DNA of 64,000 nt from Thysanoteuthis rhombus (GCA_963457665.1 OY735225.1:3945586-4009585), one strand, 5' to 3'; counted from the first letter of the stretch, positions 33,070 through 45,167 are shown. Notes: generated by a model not told the origin, from the letters alone. Made by a program: numbers and translations.

Positions 33070-33143
33070 GGCCGGTTAGCTCAGTTGGTTAGAGCGTCGT
33101 GCTAATAACGCGAATGTCGTGGGTTCGAGCCCCATACTGGCCA
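33070..33143 (+). tRNA. tRNA-Ile-AAT: tRNA-Ile(AAT)
   Basis: Consensus copy. Confidence 0.97.
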
Positions 33144-33555
33144 AGTGATCTTTTGGAATCGAGTAGACATTATTGGCTCCCTCCAATGCTCAATGATTAG
33201 GTTCGATTGAAAAAATCGAAAAAAAATTACTGCTGGCCCAGTAGAACAATAGGTAGAATATGACGAGCATTTCTTTCTACATGTGTGCATGGTGTAATGG
33301 CCGCCTTCGTGCTATTAGTACATGAATGTGTTTACTGCGATGATGCCCGTCTTTGCTATCAATGTTTCCCTGACTCATATTGACGCAGCTATTACCGTGG
33401 ATTTGGATGTTTTTTTCCTGTTCAATGTATGATAAATTCGTTTCTTCTTTTAATCCCTGCATCACAACTTGCTGATTTTATCAAGTGTACGGTGCGCTGA
33501 TTTGTCAAGATTTCTTTCTTTGGCTTGATTTCTTTCGAGCAAAACACGCTGAGAA

Positions 33556-33628
33556 GTCTCTGTAGCGCAGGGGATAGCGCGCTGGACTTCTAATCCAGAG
33601 GCCGTGGGTTCGAATCCCACCAGGGATG
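33556..33628 (+). tRNA. tRNA-Arg-TCT: tRNA-Arg(TCT), C4T type
   Basis: C4T only; partner of 28574. Confidence 0.95.
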
Positions 33629-33778
33629 TTTGTATTTTATTTCATTCATCCTATAAACCTATAGCAGCCAGCGAACGTTTAGATTCGCTCACTGGAGGAA
33701 TGCTTTGCTAGCTTACCTTTGGAGGTAAAGAAGCAACAATAATCAGTATATATAATATGGGAGCGAAACGAAAGTGTC

Positions 33779-33852
33779 GGCCGGTTAGCTCAGTTGGTTA
33801 GAGCGTCGTGCTAATAACGCAAATGTCGTGGGTTCGAGCACCATACTGGCCA
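33779..33852 (+). tRNA. tRNA-Ile-AAT: tRNA-Ile(AAT), G43A/C62A type
   Basis: G43A and C62A; partner of 28797. Confidence 0.9.
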
Positions 33853-34268
33853 AGTGATCTTTTCGAATCGAGTAGACATTATTGGTTCCCTCCAATGCTC
33901 AATGATTAGCTTCGATTGAAAAAATCAATTAAAAAAAAATTACCGCTGGCCCAATAGAACAATAGGTAGAATATGACGAGCATTTCTTTCTACATGTGTG
34001 CATGGTGTAATGGCCGCCTTCGTGCTATTAGTACATGAATGTGTTTACTGCGATGATGCCCGTCTTTGCTATCAATGTCTCCCTGACTCATATTGACGCA
34101 GCTATTACCGTGGATTTGGATGTTATTTTCCTGTTCAATGTATGATAAATTCGTTTCTTCTTTTAATCCCTGCATCACAACTTGCTGACTTTATCAAGTG
34201 TACGGTGCGCTGATTTGTCAAGATTTCTTTCTTTGGCTTGATTTCTTTCGAGCAAAACACGCTGAGAA

Positions 34269-34341
34269 GTCTCTGTAGCGCAGGGGATAGCGCGCTGGAC
34301 TTCTAATCCAGAGGCCATGGGTTCGAATCCCACCAGGGATG
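34269..34341 (+). tRNA. tRNA-Arg-TCT: tRNA-Arg(TCT), C4T/G49A type
   Basis: C4T and G49A; partner of 29287. Confidence 0.92.
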
Positions 34342-34492
34342 TTTGTATTTTATTTCATTCATCCTATTCAAGCTATAGCAGCCAGCGAACGTTTAGATTC
34401 GCTCACTGGAGAAATGCTTTGCTAGCTTACCTTTGGAGGTATATAAGCAACAATAGTCAGTATATATAATATGGGAGCGAAACGAGAGTGTC

Positions 34493-34566
34493 GGCCGGTT
34501 AGCTCAGTTGGTTAGAGCGTCGTGCTAATAACGCGAATGTCGTGGGTTCGAGCCCCATACTGGCCA
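34493..34566 (+). tRNA. tRNA-Ile-AAT: tRNA-Ile(AAT)
   Basis: Consensus copy. Confidence 0.97.
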
Positions 34567-34978
34567 AGTGATCTTTTGAAATCGAGTAGACATTATTGGC
34601 TCCCTCCAATGCTCAATGATTAGCTTTGATTGAAAAAATCGAAAAAAAATTACTGCTGGCCCAATAGAACAATAGGTAGAAAATGACGAGCATTTCTTTC
34701 TACATGTGTGCATGGTGTAATGGCCGCCTTCGTGCTATTAGTACATGAATGTGTTTACTGCAATGATGCCCGTCTTTGCTATCAATGTCTCCCTGACTCA
34801 TATTGACGCAGCTATTACCCCGGATTTGGATGTTATTTTCCTGTTCAATGTATGATAAATTCGTTTCTTCTTTTAATCCCTCCATCACAACTTGCTGACT
34901 TTATCAAGTGTACGGTGCGCTCATTTGTCAAGATTTCTTTCTTATGCTTGATTTCTTTCGAGCAAAATACGCTGAGAA

Positions 34979-35051
34979 GTCCCTGTAGCGCAGGGGATAG
35001 CGCGCTGGACTTCTAATCCAGAGGCCGTGGGTTCGAATCCCACCAGGGATG
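34979..35051 (+). tRNA. tRNA-Arg-TCT: tRNA-Arg(TCT)
   Basis: Consensus copy. Confidence 0.97.
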
Positions 35052-35202
35052 TTTGTATTTTATTTCATTCATCCTATTCAAGCTATAGCAGCCAGCGAAC
35101 GTTTAGATTCGCTCACTGGAGGAATGCTTTGCTAGCTTTCCTTTGGAGGTAAATAAGCAACAATAGTCAGTATATATAATATGGGAGCGAAACGAAAGTG
35201 TC

Positions 35203-35276
35203 GGCTGGTTAGCTCAGTTGGTTAGAGCGTCGTGCTAATAACGCGAATGTCGTGGGTTCGAGCCCCATACTGGCCA
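35203..35276 (+). tRNA. tRNA-Ile-AAT: tRNA-Ile(AAT), C4T type
   Basis: C4T; partner of 30221. Confidence 0.95.
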
Positions 35277-35692
35277 AGTGATCTTTTCGAATCGAGTAGA
35301 CATTATTGGCTCCCTCCAATGCTCAATGATTAGGTTCGATTGAAAAAATCAATTAAAAAAAAATTACCGCTGGCCCAATAGAACAATAGGTAGAATATGA
35401 CGAGCATTTCTTTCTACATGTGTGCATGGTGTAATGGCCGCCTTCGTGCTATTAGTACATGAATGTGTTTACTGCGATGATGCCCGTCTTTGCTATCAAT
35501 GTCTCCCTGACTCATATTGACGCAGCTATTACCTTGGATTTGGATGTTATTTTCCTGTTCAATGTATGATAAATTCGTTTCTTCTTTTAATCCCTGCATC
35601 ACAACTTGCTGACTTTATCAAGTGTACGGTGCGCTGATTTGTCAAGATTTCTTTCTTTGGCTTGATTTCTTTCGAGCAAAACACGCTGAGAA

Positions 35693-35765
35693 GTCTCTGT
35701 AGCGCAGGGGATAGCGCGCTGGACTTCTAATCCAGAGGCCGTGGGTTCGAATCCCACCAGGGATG
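35693..35765 (+). tRNA. tRNA-Arg-TCT: tRNA-Arg(TCT), C4T type
   Basis: C4T; partner of 30710. Confidence 0.95.
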
Positions 35766-35916
35766 TTTGTATTTTATTTCATTCATCCTATTCAAGCTAT
35801 AGCAGCCAGCGAACGTTTAGATTCGCTCACTGGAGGAATGCTTTGCTAGCTTTCCTTTGGAGGTAAATAAGCAACAGTAGTCAGTATATATAATATGGGA
35901 GCGAAACGAAAGTGTC

Positions 35917-35990
35917 GGCCGGTTAGCTCAGTTGGTTAGAGCGTCGTGCTAATAACGCGAATGTCGTGGGTTCGAGCCCCATACTGGCCA
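35917..35990 (+). tRNA. tRNA-Ile-AAT: tRNA-Ile(AAT)
   Basis: Consensus copy. Confidence 0.97.
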
Positions 35991-36402
35991 AGTGATCTTT
36001 TCGAATCGAGTAGACATTATTGGCTCCCTCCAATGCTCAATGATTAGGTTCGATTGAAAAAATCGAAAAAAAATTACTTCTGGCCCAATAGAACAATAGG
36101 TAGAATATGACGAGCATTTCTTTCTACATGTGTGCATGGTGTAATGGCCGCCTTCGTGCTATTAGTACATGAATGTGTTTACTGCGATGATGCCAGTCTT
36201 TGCTATCAATGTCTCCCTGACTCATATTGACGCAGCTATTACCGTGGATTTGGATGTTATTTTCCTGTTCAATGTATGATAAATTCGTTTCTTCTTTTAA
36301 TCCCTCCATCACAACTTGCTGACTTTATCAAGTGTACGGTGCGCTGATTTGTCAAGATTTTTTTGTTTGGTTTGATTTCTTTCGAGCAAAACACGCTGAG
36401 AA

Positions 36403-36475
36403 GTCCCTGTAGCGCAGGGGATAGCGCGCTGGACTTCTAATCCAGAGGCCGTGGGTTCGAATCCCACCAGGGATG
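36403..36475 (+). tRNA. tRNA-Arg-TCT: tRNA-Arg(TCT)
   Basis: Consensus copy. Confidence 0.97.
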
Positions 36476-36626
36476 TTTGTATTTTATTTCATTCATCCTA
36501 TTCAAGCTATAGCAGCCAGTGAACGTTTAGATTCGCTCACTGGAGGAATGCTTTGCTAGCTTACCTTTGGAGGTAAATAAGCAACAATAGTCAGTATATA
36601 TAATATGGGAGCGAAACGAGAGTGTC

Positions 36627-36700
36627 GGCCGGTTAGCTCAGTTGGTTAGAGCGTCGTGCTAATAACGCGAATGTCGTGGGTTCGAGCCCCATACTGGCCA
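36627..36700 (+). tRNA. tRNA-Ile-AAT: tRNA-Ile(AAT)
   Basis: Consensus copy. Confidence 0.97.
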
Positions 36701-37112
36701 AGTGATCTTTTGGAATCGAGTAGACATTATTGGCTCCCTCCAATGCTCAATGATTAGGTTCGATTGAAAAAATCGAAAAAAAATTACTGCTGGCCCAATA
36801 GAACAATAGGTAGAATATGACGAGCATTTCTTTCTACATGTGTGCATGGTGTAATGGCCGCCTTCGTGCTATTAGTACATGAATGTGTTTACTGCGATGA
36901 TGCCCGTCTTTGCTATCAATGTTTCCCTGACTCATATTGACGCAGCTATTACCGTGGATTTGGATGTTTTTTTCCTGTTCAATGTATGATAAATTCGTTT
37001 CTTCTTTTAATCCCTGCATCACAACTTGCTGATTTTATCAAGTGTACGGTGCGCTGATTTGTCAAGATTTCTTTCTTTGGCTTGATTTCTTTCGAGCAAA
37101 ACACGCTGAGAA

Positions 37113-37185
37113 GTCTCTGTAGCGCAGGGGATAGCGCGCTGGACTTCTAATCCAGAGGCCGTGGGTTCGAATCCCACCAGGGATG
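37113..37185 (+). tRNA. tRNA-Arg-TCT: tRNA-Arg(TCT), C4T type
   Basis: C4T; third copy of the 28574 type. Confidence 0.95.
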
Positions 37186-37335
37186 TTTGTATTTTATTTC
37201 ATTCATCCTATAAACCTATAGCAGCCAGCGAACGTTTAGATTCGCTCACTGGAGGAATGCTTTGCTAGCTTACCTTTGGAGGTAAAGAAGCAACAATAAT
37301 CAGTATATATAATATGGGAGCGAAACGAAAGTGTC

Positions 37336-37409
37336 GGCCGGTTAGCTCAGTTGGTTAGAGCGTCGTGCTAATAACGCAAATGTCGTGGGTTCGAGCACCA
37401 TACTGGCCA
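37336..37409 (+). tRNA. tRNA-Ile-AAT: tRNA-Ile(AAT), G43A/C62A type
   Basis: G43A and C62A; third copy of the 28797 type. Confidence 0.9.
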
Positions 37410-37825
37410 AGTGATCTTTTCGAATCGAGTAGACATTATTGGTTCCCTCCAATGCTCAATGATTAGCTTCGATTGAAAAAATCAATTAAAAAAAAATTAC
37501 CGCTGGCCCAATAGAACAATAGGTAGAATATGACGAGCATTTCTTTCTACATGTGTGCATGGTGTAATGGCCGCCTTCGTGCTATTAGTACATGAATGTG
37601 TTTACTGCGATGATGCCCGTCTTTGCTATCAATGTCTCCCTGACTCATATTGACGCAGCTATTACCGTGGATTTGGATGTTTTTTTCCTGTTCAATGTAT
37701 GATAAATTCGTTTCTTCTTTTAATCCCTGCATCACAACTTGCTGACTTTATCAAGTGTACGGTGCGCTGATTTGTCAAGATTTCTTTCTTTGGCTTGATT
37801 TCTTTCGAGCAAAACACGCTGAGAA

Positions 37826-37898
37826 GTCTCTGTAGCGCAGGGGATAGCGCGCTGGACTTCTAATCCAGAGGCCATGGGTTCGAATCCCACCAGGGATG
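37826..37898 (+). tRNA. tRNA-Arg-TCT: tRNA-Arg(TCT), C4T/G49A type
   Basis: C4T and G49A; third block copy of the 29287 type. Confidence 0.92.
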
Positions 37899-38049
37899 TT
37901 TGTATTTTATTTCATTCATCCTATTCAAGCTATAGCAGCCAGCGAACGTTTAGATTCGCTCACTGGAGAAATGCTTTGCTAGCTTACCTTTGGAGGTATA
38001 TAAGCAACAATAGTCAGTATATATAATATGGGAGCGAAACGAGAGTGTC

Positions 38050-38123
38050 GGCCGGTTAGCTCAGTTGGTTAGAGCGTCGTGCTAATAACGCGAATGTCGT
38101 GGGTTCGAGCCCCATACTGGCCA
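38050..38123 (+). tRNA. tRNA-Ile-AAT: tRNA-Ile(AAT)
   Basis: Consensus copy. Confidence 0.97.
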
Positions 38124-38535
38124 AGTGATCTTTTGAAATCGAGTAGACATTATTGGCTCCCTCCAATGCTCAATGATTAGCTTCGATTGAAAAAATCGAA
38201 AAAAAATTACTGCTGGCCCAATAGAACAATAGGTAGAAAATGACGAGCATTTCTTTCTACATGTGTGCATGGTGTAATGGCCGCCTTCGTGCTATTAGTA
38301 CATGAATGTGTTTACTGCAATGATGCCCGTCTTTGCTATCAATGTCTCCCTGACTCATATTGACGCAGCTATTACCCCGGATTTGGATGTTATTTTCCTG
38401 TTCAATGTATGATAAATTCGTTTCTTCTTTTAATCCCTCCATCACAACTTGCTGACTTTATCAAGTGTACGGTGCGCTCATTTGTCAAGATTTCTTTCTT
38501 ATGCTTGATTTCTTTCGAGCAAAATACGCTGAGAA

Positions 38536-38608
38536 GTCCCTGTAGCGCAGGGGATAGCGCGCTGGACTTCTAATCCAGAGGCCGTGGGTTCGAATCCCAC
38601 CAGGGATG
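38536..38608 (+). tRNA. tRNA-Arg-TCT: tRNA-Arg(TCT)
   Basis: Consensus copy. Confidence 0.97.
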
Positions 38609-38759
38609 TTTGTATTTTATTTCATTCATCCTATTCAAGCTATAGCAGCCAGCGAACGTTTAGATTCGCTCACTGGAGGAATGCTTTGCTAGCTTTCCTT
38701 TGGAGGTAAATAAGCAACAATAGTCAGTATATATAATATGGGAGCGAAACGAAAGTGTC

Positions 38760-38833
38760 GGCTGGTTAGCTCAGTTGGTTAGAGCGTCGTGCTAATAACG
38801 CGAATGTCGTGGGTTCGAGCCCCATACTGGCCA
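38760..38833 (+). tRNA. tRNA-Ile-AAT: tRNA-Ile(AAT), C4T type
   Basis: C4T; third copy of the 30221 type. Confidence 0.95.
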
Positions 38834-39248
38834 AGTGATCTTTTCGAATCGAGTAGACATTATTGGCTCCCTCCAATGCTCAATGATTAGGTTCGATTGA
38901 AAAAATCAATTAAAAAAAATTACCGCTGGCCCAATAGAACAATAGGTAGAATATGACGAGCATTTCTTTCTACATGTGTGCATGGTGTAATGGCCGCCTT
39001 CGTGCTATTAGTACATGAATGTGTTTACTGCGATGATGCCCGTCTTTGCTATCAATGTCTCCCTGACTCATATTGACGCAGCTATTACCTTGGATTTGGA
39101 TGTTATTTTCCTGTTCAATGTATGATAAATTCGTTTCTTCTTTTAATCCCTGCATCACAACTTGCTGACTTTATCAAGTGTACGGTGCGCTGATTTGTCA
39201 AGATTTCTTTCTTTGGCTTGATTTCTTTCGAGCAAAACACGCTGAGAA

Positions 39249-39321
39249 GTCTCTGTAGCGCAGGGGATAGCGCGCTGGACTTCTAATCCAGAGGCCGTGG
39301 GTTCGAATCCCACCAGGGATG
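39249..39321 (+). tRNA. tRNA-Arg-TCT: tRNA-Arg(TCT), C4T type
   Basis: C4T; third copy of the 30710 type. Confidence 0.95.
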
Positions 39322-39472
39322 TTTGTATTTTATTTCATTCATCCTATTCAAGCTATAGCAGCCAGCGAACGTTTAGATTCGCTCACTGGAGGAATGCTTT
39401 GCTAGCTTTCCTTTGGAGGTAAATAAGCAACAGTAGTCAGTATATATAATATGGGAGCGAAACGAAAGTGTC

Positions 39473-39546
39473 GGCCGGTTAGCTCAGTTGGTTAGAGCGT
39501 CGTGCTAATAACGCGAATGTCGTGGGTTCGAGCCCCATACTGGCCA
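39473..39546 (+). tRNA. tRNA-Ile-AAT: tRNA-Ile(AAT)
   Basis: Consensus copy. Confidence 0.97.
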
Positions 39547-39965
39547 AGTGATCTTTTCGAATCGAGTAGACATTATTGGCTCCCTCCAATGCTCAATGAT
39601 TAGGTTCGATTGAAAAAATCAATTAAAAAAAAATTACCGCTGGCCCAATAGAACAATAGGTAGAATATGACGAGCATTTCTTTCTACATGTGTGCATGGT
39701 GTAATGGAGTCTTCGTGCTATTAGTACATGAATGTGTTTACTGCGATGATGCCCGTCTTTGCTATCAATGTCTCCCTGACTCATATTGACGCAGCTATTA
39801 CCGTGGATTTGGATGTTTTTTTTTTCCCTGTTCAATGTATGATAAATTCGTTTCTTCTTTTAATCCCTGCATCACAACTTGCTGACTTTATCAAGTGTAC
39901 GGTGCGCTGATTTGTCAAGATTTCTTTGTTTGGCTTGATTTCTTTCGTGCAAAACACGCTGAGAA

Positions 39966-40038
39966 GTCCCTGTAGCGCAGGGGATAGCGCGCTGGACTTC
40001 TAATCCAGAGGCCGTGGGTTCGAATCCCACCAGGAATG
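39966..40038 (+). tRNA. tRNA-Arg-TCT: tRNA-Arg(TCT), acceptor variant
   Basis: G70A (C3-A70 mismatch) with the upstream T10 tract; partner of 31427. Confidence 0.91.
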
Positions 40039-40189
40039 TTGGTATTTTATTTCATTCATCCTATTCAAGCTATAGCAGCCAGCGAACGTTTAGATTCGCT
40101 CACTGGAGGAATGCTTTGCTAGCTTTCCTTTGGAGGTAAATAAGCAACAATAGTCAGTATATATAATATGGGAGCGAAACGAAATTGTC

Positions 40190-40263
40190 GGCCGGTTAGC
40201 TCAGTTGGTTAGAGCGTCGTGCTAATAACGCGAATGTCGTGGGTTCGAGCCGCATACTGGCCA
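40190..40263 (+). tRNA. tRNA-Ile-AAT: tRNA-Ile(AAT), T-stem variant
   Basis: C63G gives a G53-G63 mismatch. Confidence 0.91.
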
Positions 40264-40679
40264 AGTGATCTTTTCGAATCGAGTAGACATTATTGGCTCC
40301 CTCCAATGCTCAATGATTAGGTTTGATTGAAAAAATCAATTAAAAAAAAATTACCGCTGGCCCAATAGAACAATAGGTAGAATATGACGAGCATTTCTTT
40401 CTACATGTGTGCATGGTGTAATGGCCGCCTTCGTGCTATTAGTACATGAATGTGTTTACTGCGATGATGCCCGTCTTTGCTATCAATGTCTCCCTGACTC
40501 ATATTGACGCAGCTATTACCGTGGATTTGGATGTTTTTCTCCTGTTCAATGTATGATAAATTCGTTTCTTCTTTTAATCCCTGCATCACAACTTGCTGAC
40601 TTTATCAAGTGTACGGTGCGCTGATTTGTCAAGATTTCTTTCTTTGGCTTGATTTCTTTCGAGCAAAACACGCTGAGAA

Positions 40680-40752
40680 GTCTCTGTAGCGCAGGGGATA
40701 GCGCGCTGGACTTCTAATCCAGAGGCCGTGGGTTCGAATCCCACCAGGGATG
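40680..40752 (+). tRNA. tRNA-Arg-TCT: tRNA-Arg(TCT), C4T type
   Basis: C4T only; last copy with this change. Confidence 0.95.
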
Positions 40753-40903
40753 TTTGTATTTTATTTCATTCATCCTATTCAAGCTATAGCAGCCAGTGAA
40801 CGTTTAGATTCGCTCACTGGAGGAATGCTTTGCTAGCTTACCTTTGGAGGTAAATAAGCAACAATAGTCAGTATATATAATAGGGGAGCGAAACGAGAGT
40901 GTC

Positions 40904-40977
40904 GGCCGGTTAGCTCAGTTGGTTAGAGCGTCGTGCTAATAACGCGAATGTCGTGGGTTCGAGCCCCATACTGGCCA
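40904..40977 (+). tRNA. tRNA-Ile-AAT: tRNA-Ile(AAT)
   Basis: Consensus copy. Confidence 0.97.
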
Positions 40978-41389
40978 AGTGATCTTTTGGAATCGAGTAG
41001 ACATTATTGGCTCCCTCCAATGCTCAATGATTAGGTTCGATTGAAAAAATCGAAAAAAAATTACTTCTGGCCCAATAGAACAATAGGTAGAATATGACGA
41101 GCATTTCTTTCTACATGTGTGCATGGTGTAATGGCCGCCTTCGTGCTATTAGTACATGAATGTGTTTACTGCGATGATGCCCGTCTTTGCTATCAATGTC
41201 TCCCTGACTCATATTGACGCAGCTATTACCGTGGATTTGGATGTTATTTTCCTGTTCAATGTATGATAAATTCGTTTCTTCTTTTAATCCCTCCATCACA
41301 ACTTGCTGACTTTATCAAGTGTACGGTGCGCTGATTTGTCAAGATTTTTTTGTTTGGTTTGATTTCTTTCGAGCAAAACACGCTGAGAA

Positions 41390-41462
41390 GTCCCTGTAGC
41401 GCAGGGGATAGCGCGCTGGACTTCTAATCCAGAGGCTGTGGGTTCGAATCCCACCAGGGATG
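41390..41462 (+). tRNA. tRNA-Arg-TCT: tRNA-Arg(TCT)
   Basis: C48T only. Confidence 0.96.
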
Positions 41463-41613
41463 TTTGTATTTTATTTCATTCATCCTATTCAAGCTATAGC
41501 AGCCAGTGAACGTTTAGATTCGCTCACTGGAGGAATGCTTTGCTAGCTTACCTTTGGAGGTAAATAAGCAACAATAGTCAGTATATATAATAGGGGAGCG
41601 AAACGAGAGTGTC

Positions 41614-41687
41614 GGCCGGTTAGCTCATTTGGTTAGAGCGTCGTGCTAATAACGCGAATGTCGTGGGTTCGAGCCCCATACTGGCCA
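41614..41687 (+). tRNA. tRNA-Ile-AAT: tRNA-Ile(AAT), G15T type
   Basis: G15T in the D loop; partner of 32361. Confidence 0.94.
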
Positions 41688-42099
41688 AGTGATCTTTTGG
41701 AATCGAGTAGACATTATTGGCTCCCTCCAATGCTCAATGATTAGGTTCGATTGAAAAAATCGAAAAAAAATTACTTCTGGCCCAATAGAACAATAGGTAG
41801 AATATGACGAGCATTTCTTTCTACATGTGTGCATGGTGTAATGGCCGCCTTCGTGCTATTAGTACATGAATGTGTTTACTGCGATGATGCCCGTCTTTGC
41901 TATCAATGTCTCCCTGACTCATATTGACGCACCTATTACCGTGGATTTGGATGTTATTTTCCTGTTCAATGTATGATAAATTCGTTTCTTCTTTTAATCC
42001 CTCCATCACAACTTGCTGACTTTATCAAGTGTACGGTGCGCTGATTTGTCAAGATTTTTTTGTTTGGTTTGATTTCTTTCGAGCAAAACACGCTGAGAA

Positions 42100-42172
42100 G
42101 TCCCTGTAGCGCAGGGGATAGCGCGCTGGACTTCTAATCCAGAGGCCGTGGGTTCGAATCCCACCAGGGATG
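42100..42172 (+). tRNA. tRNA-Arg-TCT: tRNA-Arg(TCT)
   Basis: Consensus copy. Confidence 0.97.
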
Positions 42173-42323
42173 TTTGTATTTTATTTCATTCATCCTATTC
42201 AAGCTATAGCAGCCAGCGAACGTTTAGATTCGCTCACTGGAGGAATGCTTTGCTAGCTTTCCTCTGGAGGTAAATAAGCAACAATAGTCTGTATATATAA
42301 TATGGGAGCAAAACGAAAGTGTC

Positions 42324-42397
42324 GGCCGGTTAGCTCAGTTGGTTAGAGCGTCGTGCTAATAACGCGAATGTCGTGGGTTCGAGCCCCATACTGGCCA
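42324..42397 (+). tRNA. tRNA-Ile-AAT: tRNA-Ile(AAT)
   Basis: Consensus copy. Confidence 0.97.
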
Positions 42398-42809
42398 AGT
42401 GATCTTTTCGAATCGAGTAGACATTATTGGCTCCCTCCAATGCTCAATGATTAGGTTCGATTGAAAAAATCGAAAAAAAATTACCGCTGGCCCAATAGAA
42501 CAATAGGTAGAATATGACGAGCATTTCTTTCTACATGTGTGCATGGTGTAATGGCTGCCTTCGTGCTATTAGTACATGAATGTGTTTACTGCGATGATGC
42601 CCGTCTTTGCTATCAATGTCTCCCTGACTCATATTGACGCACCTATTACCGTGGATTTGGATGTTTTTTTCCTGTTCAATGTATGATAAATTCGTTTCTT
42701 CTTTTAATCCCTGCATCACAACTTGCTGACTTTATCAAGTGTACGATGCGCTGATTTGTCAAGATTTCTTTCTTTGGCTTGATTTCTTTCGAGCAAAACA
42801 CGCTGAGAA

Positions 42810-42882
42810 GTCCCTGTAGCGCAGGGGATAGCGCGCTGGACTTCTAATCCAGAGGCCGTGGGTTCGAATCCCACCAGGGATG
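42810..42882 (+). tRNA. tRNA-Arg-TCT: tRNA-Arg(TCT)
   Basis: Consensus copy. Confidence 0.97.
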
Positions 42883-43033
42883 TTTGTATTTTATTTCATT
42901 CATCCTATTCAAGCTATAGCAGCCAGCGAACGTTTAGATTCGCTCACTGGAGGAATGCTTTGCTAGCTTTCCTTTGGAGGTAAATAAGCAACAATAGTCA
43001 GTATATATAATATGGGAGCGAAACGAGAGTGTC

Positions 43034-43107
43034 GGCCGGTTAGCTCAGTTGTTTAGAGCGTCGTGCTAATAACGCGAATGTCGTGGGTTCGAGCCCCATA
43101 CTGGCCA
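43034..43107 (+). tRNA. tRNA-Ile-AAT: tRNA-Ile(AAT), D-loop variant
   Basis: G19T removes one of the two conserved D-loop G residues and alters the A box. The downstream TTTT terminator is also interrupted (TCTC). Confidence 0.9.
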
Positions 43108-43519
43108 AGTGGTCTCTTGGAATCGAGTAGACATTATTGGCTCCCTCCAATGCTCAATGATTAGGTTCGATTGAAAAAATCGAAAAAAAATTACTGCTGG
43201 CCCAATAGAACAATAGGTAGAATATGACGAGCATTTCTTTCTACATGTGTGCATGGTGTAATGGCCACCTTCGTGCTATTAGTACATGAATGTGTTTACT
43301 GCGATGATGCCCGTCTTTGCTATCAATGTCTCCCTGACTCATATTGACGCAGCTATTACCGTGGATTCGGATGTTTTTTTCCTGTTCAATGTATGATAAA
43401 TTCGTTTCTTCTTTTAATCCCTGCATCACAACTTGCTGACTTTATCAAGTGTACGGTGCGCTGATTTGTCAAGATTTCTTTGTTTGGCTTGATTTCTTTC
43501 GAGCAAAACACGCTGAGAA

Positions 43520-43592
43520 GTCCCTGTAGCGCAGGGGATAGCGCGCCGGACTTCTAATCCAGAGGCCGTGGGTTTGAATCCCACCAGGGATG
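43520..43592 (+). tRNA. tRNA-Arg-TCT: tRNA-Arg(TCT), two changes
   Basis: T28C (C28-A42 mismatch) and C56T in the T loop; function doubtful. Confidence 0.88.
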
Positions 43593-43743
43593 TTTGTATT
43601 TTATTTCATTCATCCTATTCTAGCTATAGCAGCCAGCGAACGTTTAGATTCGCTCACTGGAGGAATGCTTTGCTAGCTTTCCTTTGGAGGTAAATAAGCA
43701 ACAATAGTCTGTATATATAATATGGGAGCGAAACAAAAGTGTC

Positions 43744-43817
43744 GGCCGGTTAGCTCAGTTGGTTAGAGCGTCGTGCTAATAACGCGAATGTCGTGGGTTC
43801 GAGCCCCATACTGGCCA
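43744..43817 (+). tRNA. tRNA-Ile-AAT: tRNA-Ile(AAT)
   Basis: Consensus copy. Confidence 0.97.
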
Positions 43818-44229
43818 AGTGATCTTTTGGAATCGAGTAGACATTATTGGCTCCCTCCAATGCTCAATGATTAGGTTCGATTGAAAAAATCGAAAAAAAA
43901 TTACTGCTGGCCCAATAGAACAATAGGTAGAATATGACGAGCATTTCTTTCTACATGTGTGCATGGTGTAATGGCCGCCTTCGTGCTATTAGTACATGAA
44001 TGTGTTTACTGCGATGATGCCCGTCTTTGCTATCAATGTCTCCCTGACTCATATTGACGCAGCTATTACCGTGGATTTGGATGTTTTTTTCCTGTTCAAT
44101 GTATGATAAATTCGTTTCTTCATTTAATCCCTGCATCACAACTTGCTGACTTTATCAAGTGTACGGTGCGCTGATTTGTCAAGATTTCTTTGTTTGCCTT
44201 GATTTCTTTCGAGCAAAACACGCTGAGAA

Positions 44230-44302
44230 GTCCCTGTAGCGCAGGGGATAGCGCGCTGGACTTCTAATCCAGAGGCCGTGGGTTCGAATCCCACCAGGGA
44301 TG
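44230..44302 (+). tRNA. tRNA-Arg-TCT: tRNA-Arg(TCT)
   Basis: Consensus copy. Confidence 0.97.
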
Positions 44303-44453
44303 TTTGTATTTTATTTCATTCATCCTATTCAAGCTATAGCAGCCAGCGAACGTTTAGATTCGCTCACTGGAGGAATGCTTTGCTAGCTTACCTTTGGAGG
44401 TAAATAAGCAACAATAGTCATTATATATAATATGGGAGCGAAACGAGAGTGTC

Positions 44454-44527
44454 GGCCGGTTAGCTCAGTTGGTTAGAGCGTCGTGCTAATAACGCGAATG
44501 TCGTGGGTTCGAGCCCCATACTGGCCA
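44454..44527 (+). tRNA. tRNA-Ile-AAT: tRNA-Ile(AAT)
   Basis: Consensus copy. Confidence 0.97.
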
Positions 44528-44943
44528 AGTGATCTTTTGGAATCGAGTCGACATTATTGGCTCCCTCCAATGCTCAATGATTAGGTACGATTGAAAAAAT
44601 CAATTAAAAAAAAATTACCGCTGGCCCAATAGAACAATAGATAGAATATGACGAGCATTTCTTTCTACATGTGTGCATGGTGTAATGGCCGCCTTCGTGC
44701 TATTAGTACATGAATGTGTTTACTGCGATGATGCCCGTCTTTGCTATCAATGTCTCCCTGACTCATATTGACGCACCTATTACCGTGGATTTGGATGTTT
44801 TTTTCCTGTTCAATGTATGATAAATTCGTTTCTTCTTTTAATCCCTGCATCACAACTTGCTGACTTTATCAAGTGTACGGTGCGCTGATTTGTCAAGATT
44901 TCTTTGTTTGCCTTGATTTCTTTCGAGCAAAACACGCTGAGAA

Positions 44944-45016
44944 GTCCCTGTAGCGCAGGGGATAGCGCGCTGGACTTCTAATCCAGAGGCCGTGGGTTCG
45001 AATCCCAACAGGGATG
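44944..45016 (+). tRNA. tRNA-Arg-TCT: tRNA-Arg(TCT), T-stem variant
   Basis: C65A gives a G49-A65 mismatch; repeated 1424 bp on at 46368. Confidence 0.92.
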
Positions 45017-45167
45017 TTTGTATTTTATTTCATTCATCCTATTCAAGCTATAGCAGCCAGCGAACGTTTAGATTCGCTCACTGGAGGAATGCTTTGCTAG
45101 CTTTCCTTTGGAGGTAAATAAGCAACAATAGTCAGTATATATAATATGGGAGCGAATCGAAAGTGTC

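Larger units (their letters stand above)
28295..39683 (+). repeat. Higher-order repeat: a four-to-five-unit block present three times
   Basis: An ordered set of linked variants recurs in blocks starting at about 28295, 33277 and 36834. Arg C4T is followed by Ile G43A/C62A. Next comes Arg C4T/G49A, with GGAGAAATGC and GGTATATAAG in the gap. Next is a spacer with ATTACCCCGG, followed by Ile C4T. Last is a spacer with ATTACCTTGG, followed by Arg C4T. The first and third blocks also share a fifth unit with a T10 tract and Arg G70A. Block starts are 4982 and 3557 bp apart. Confidence 0.85.
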
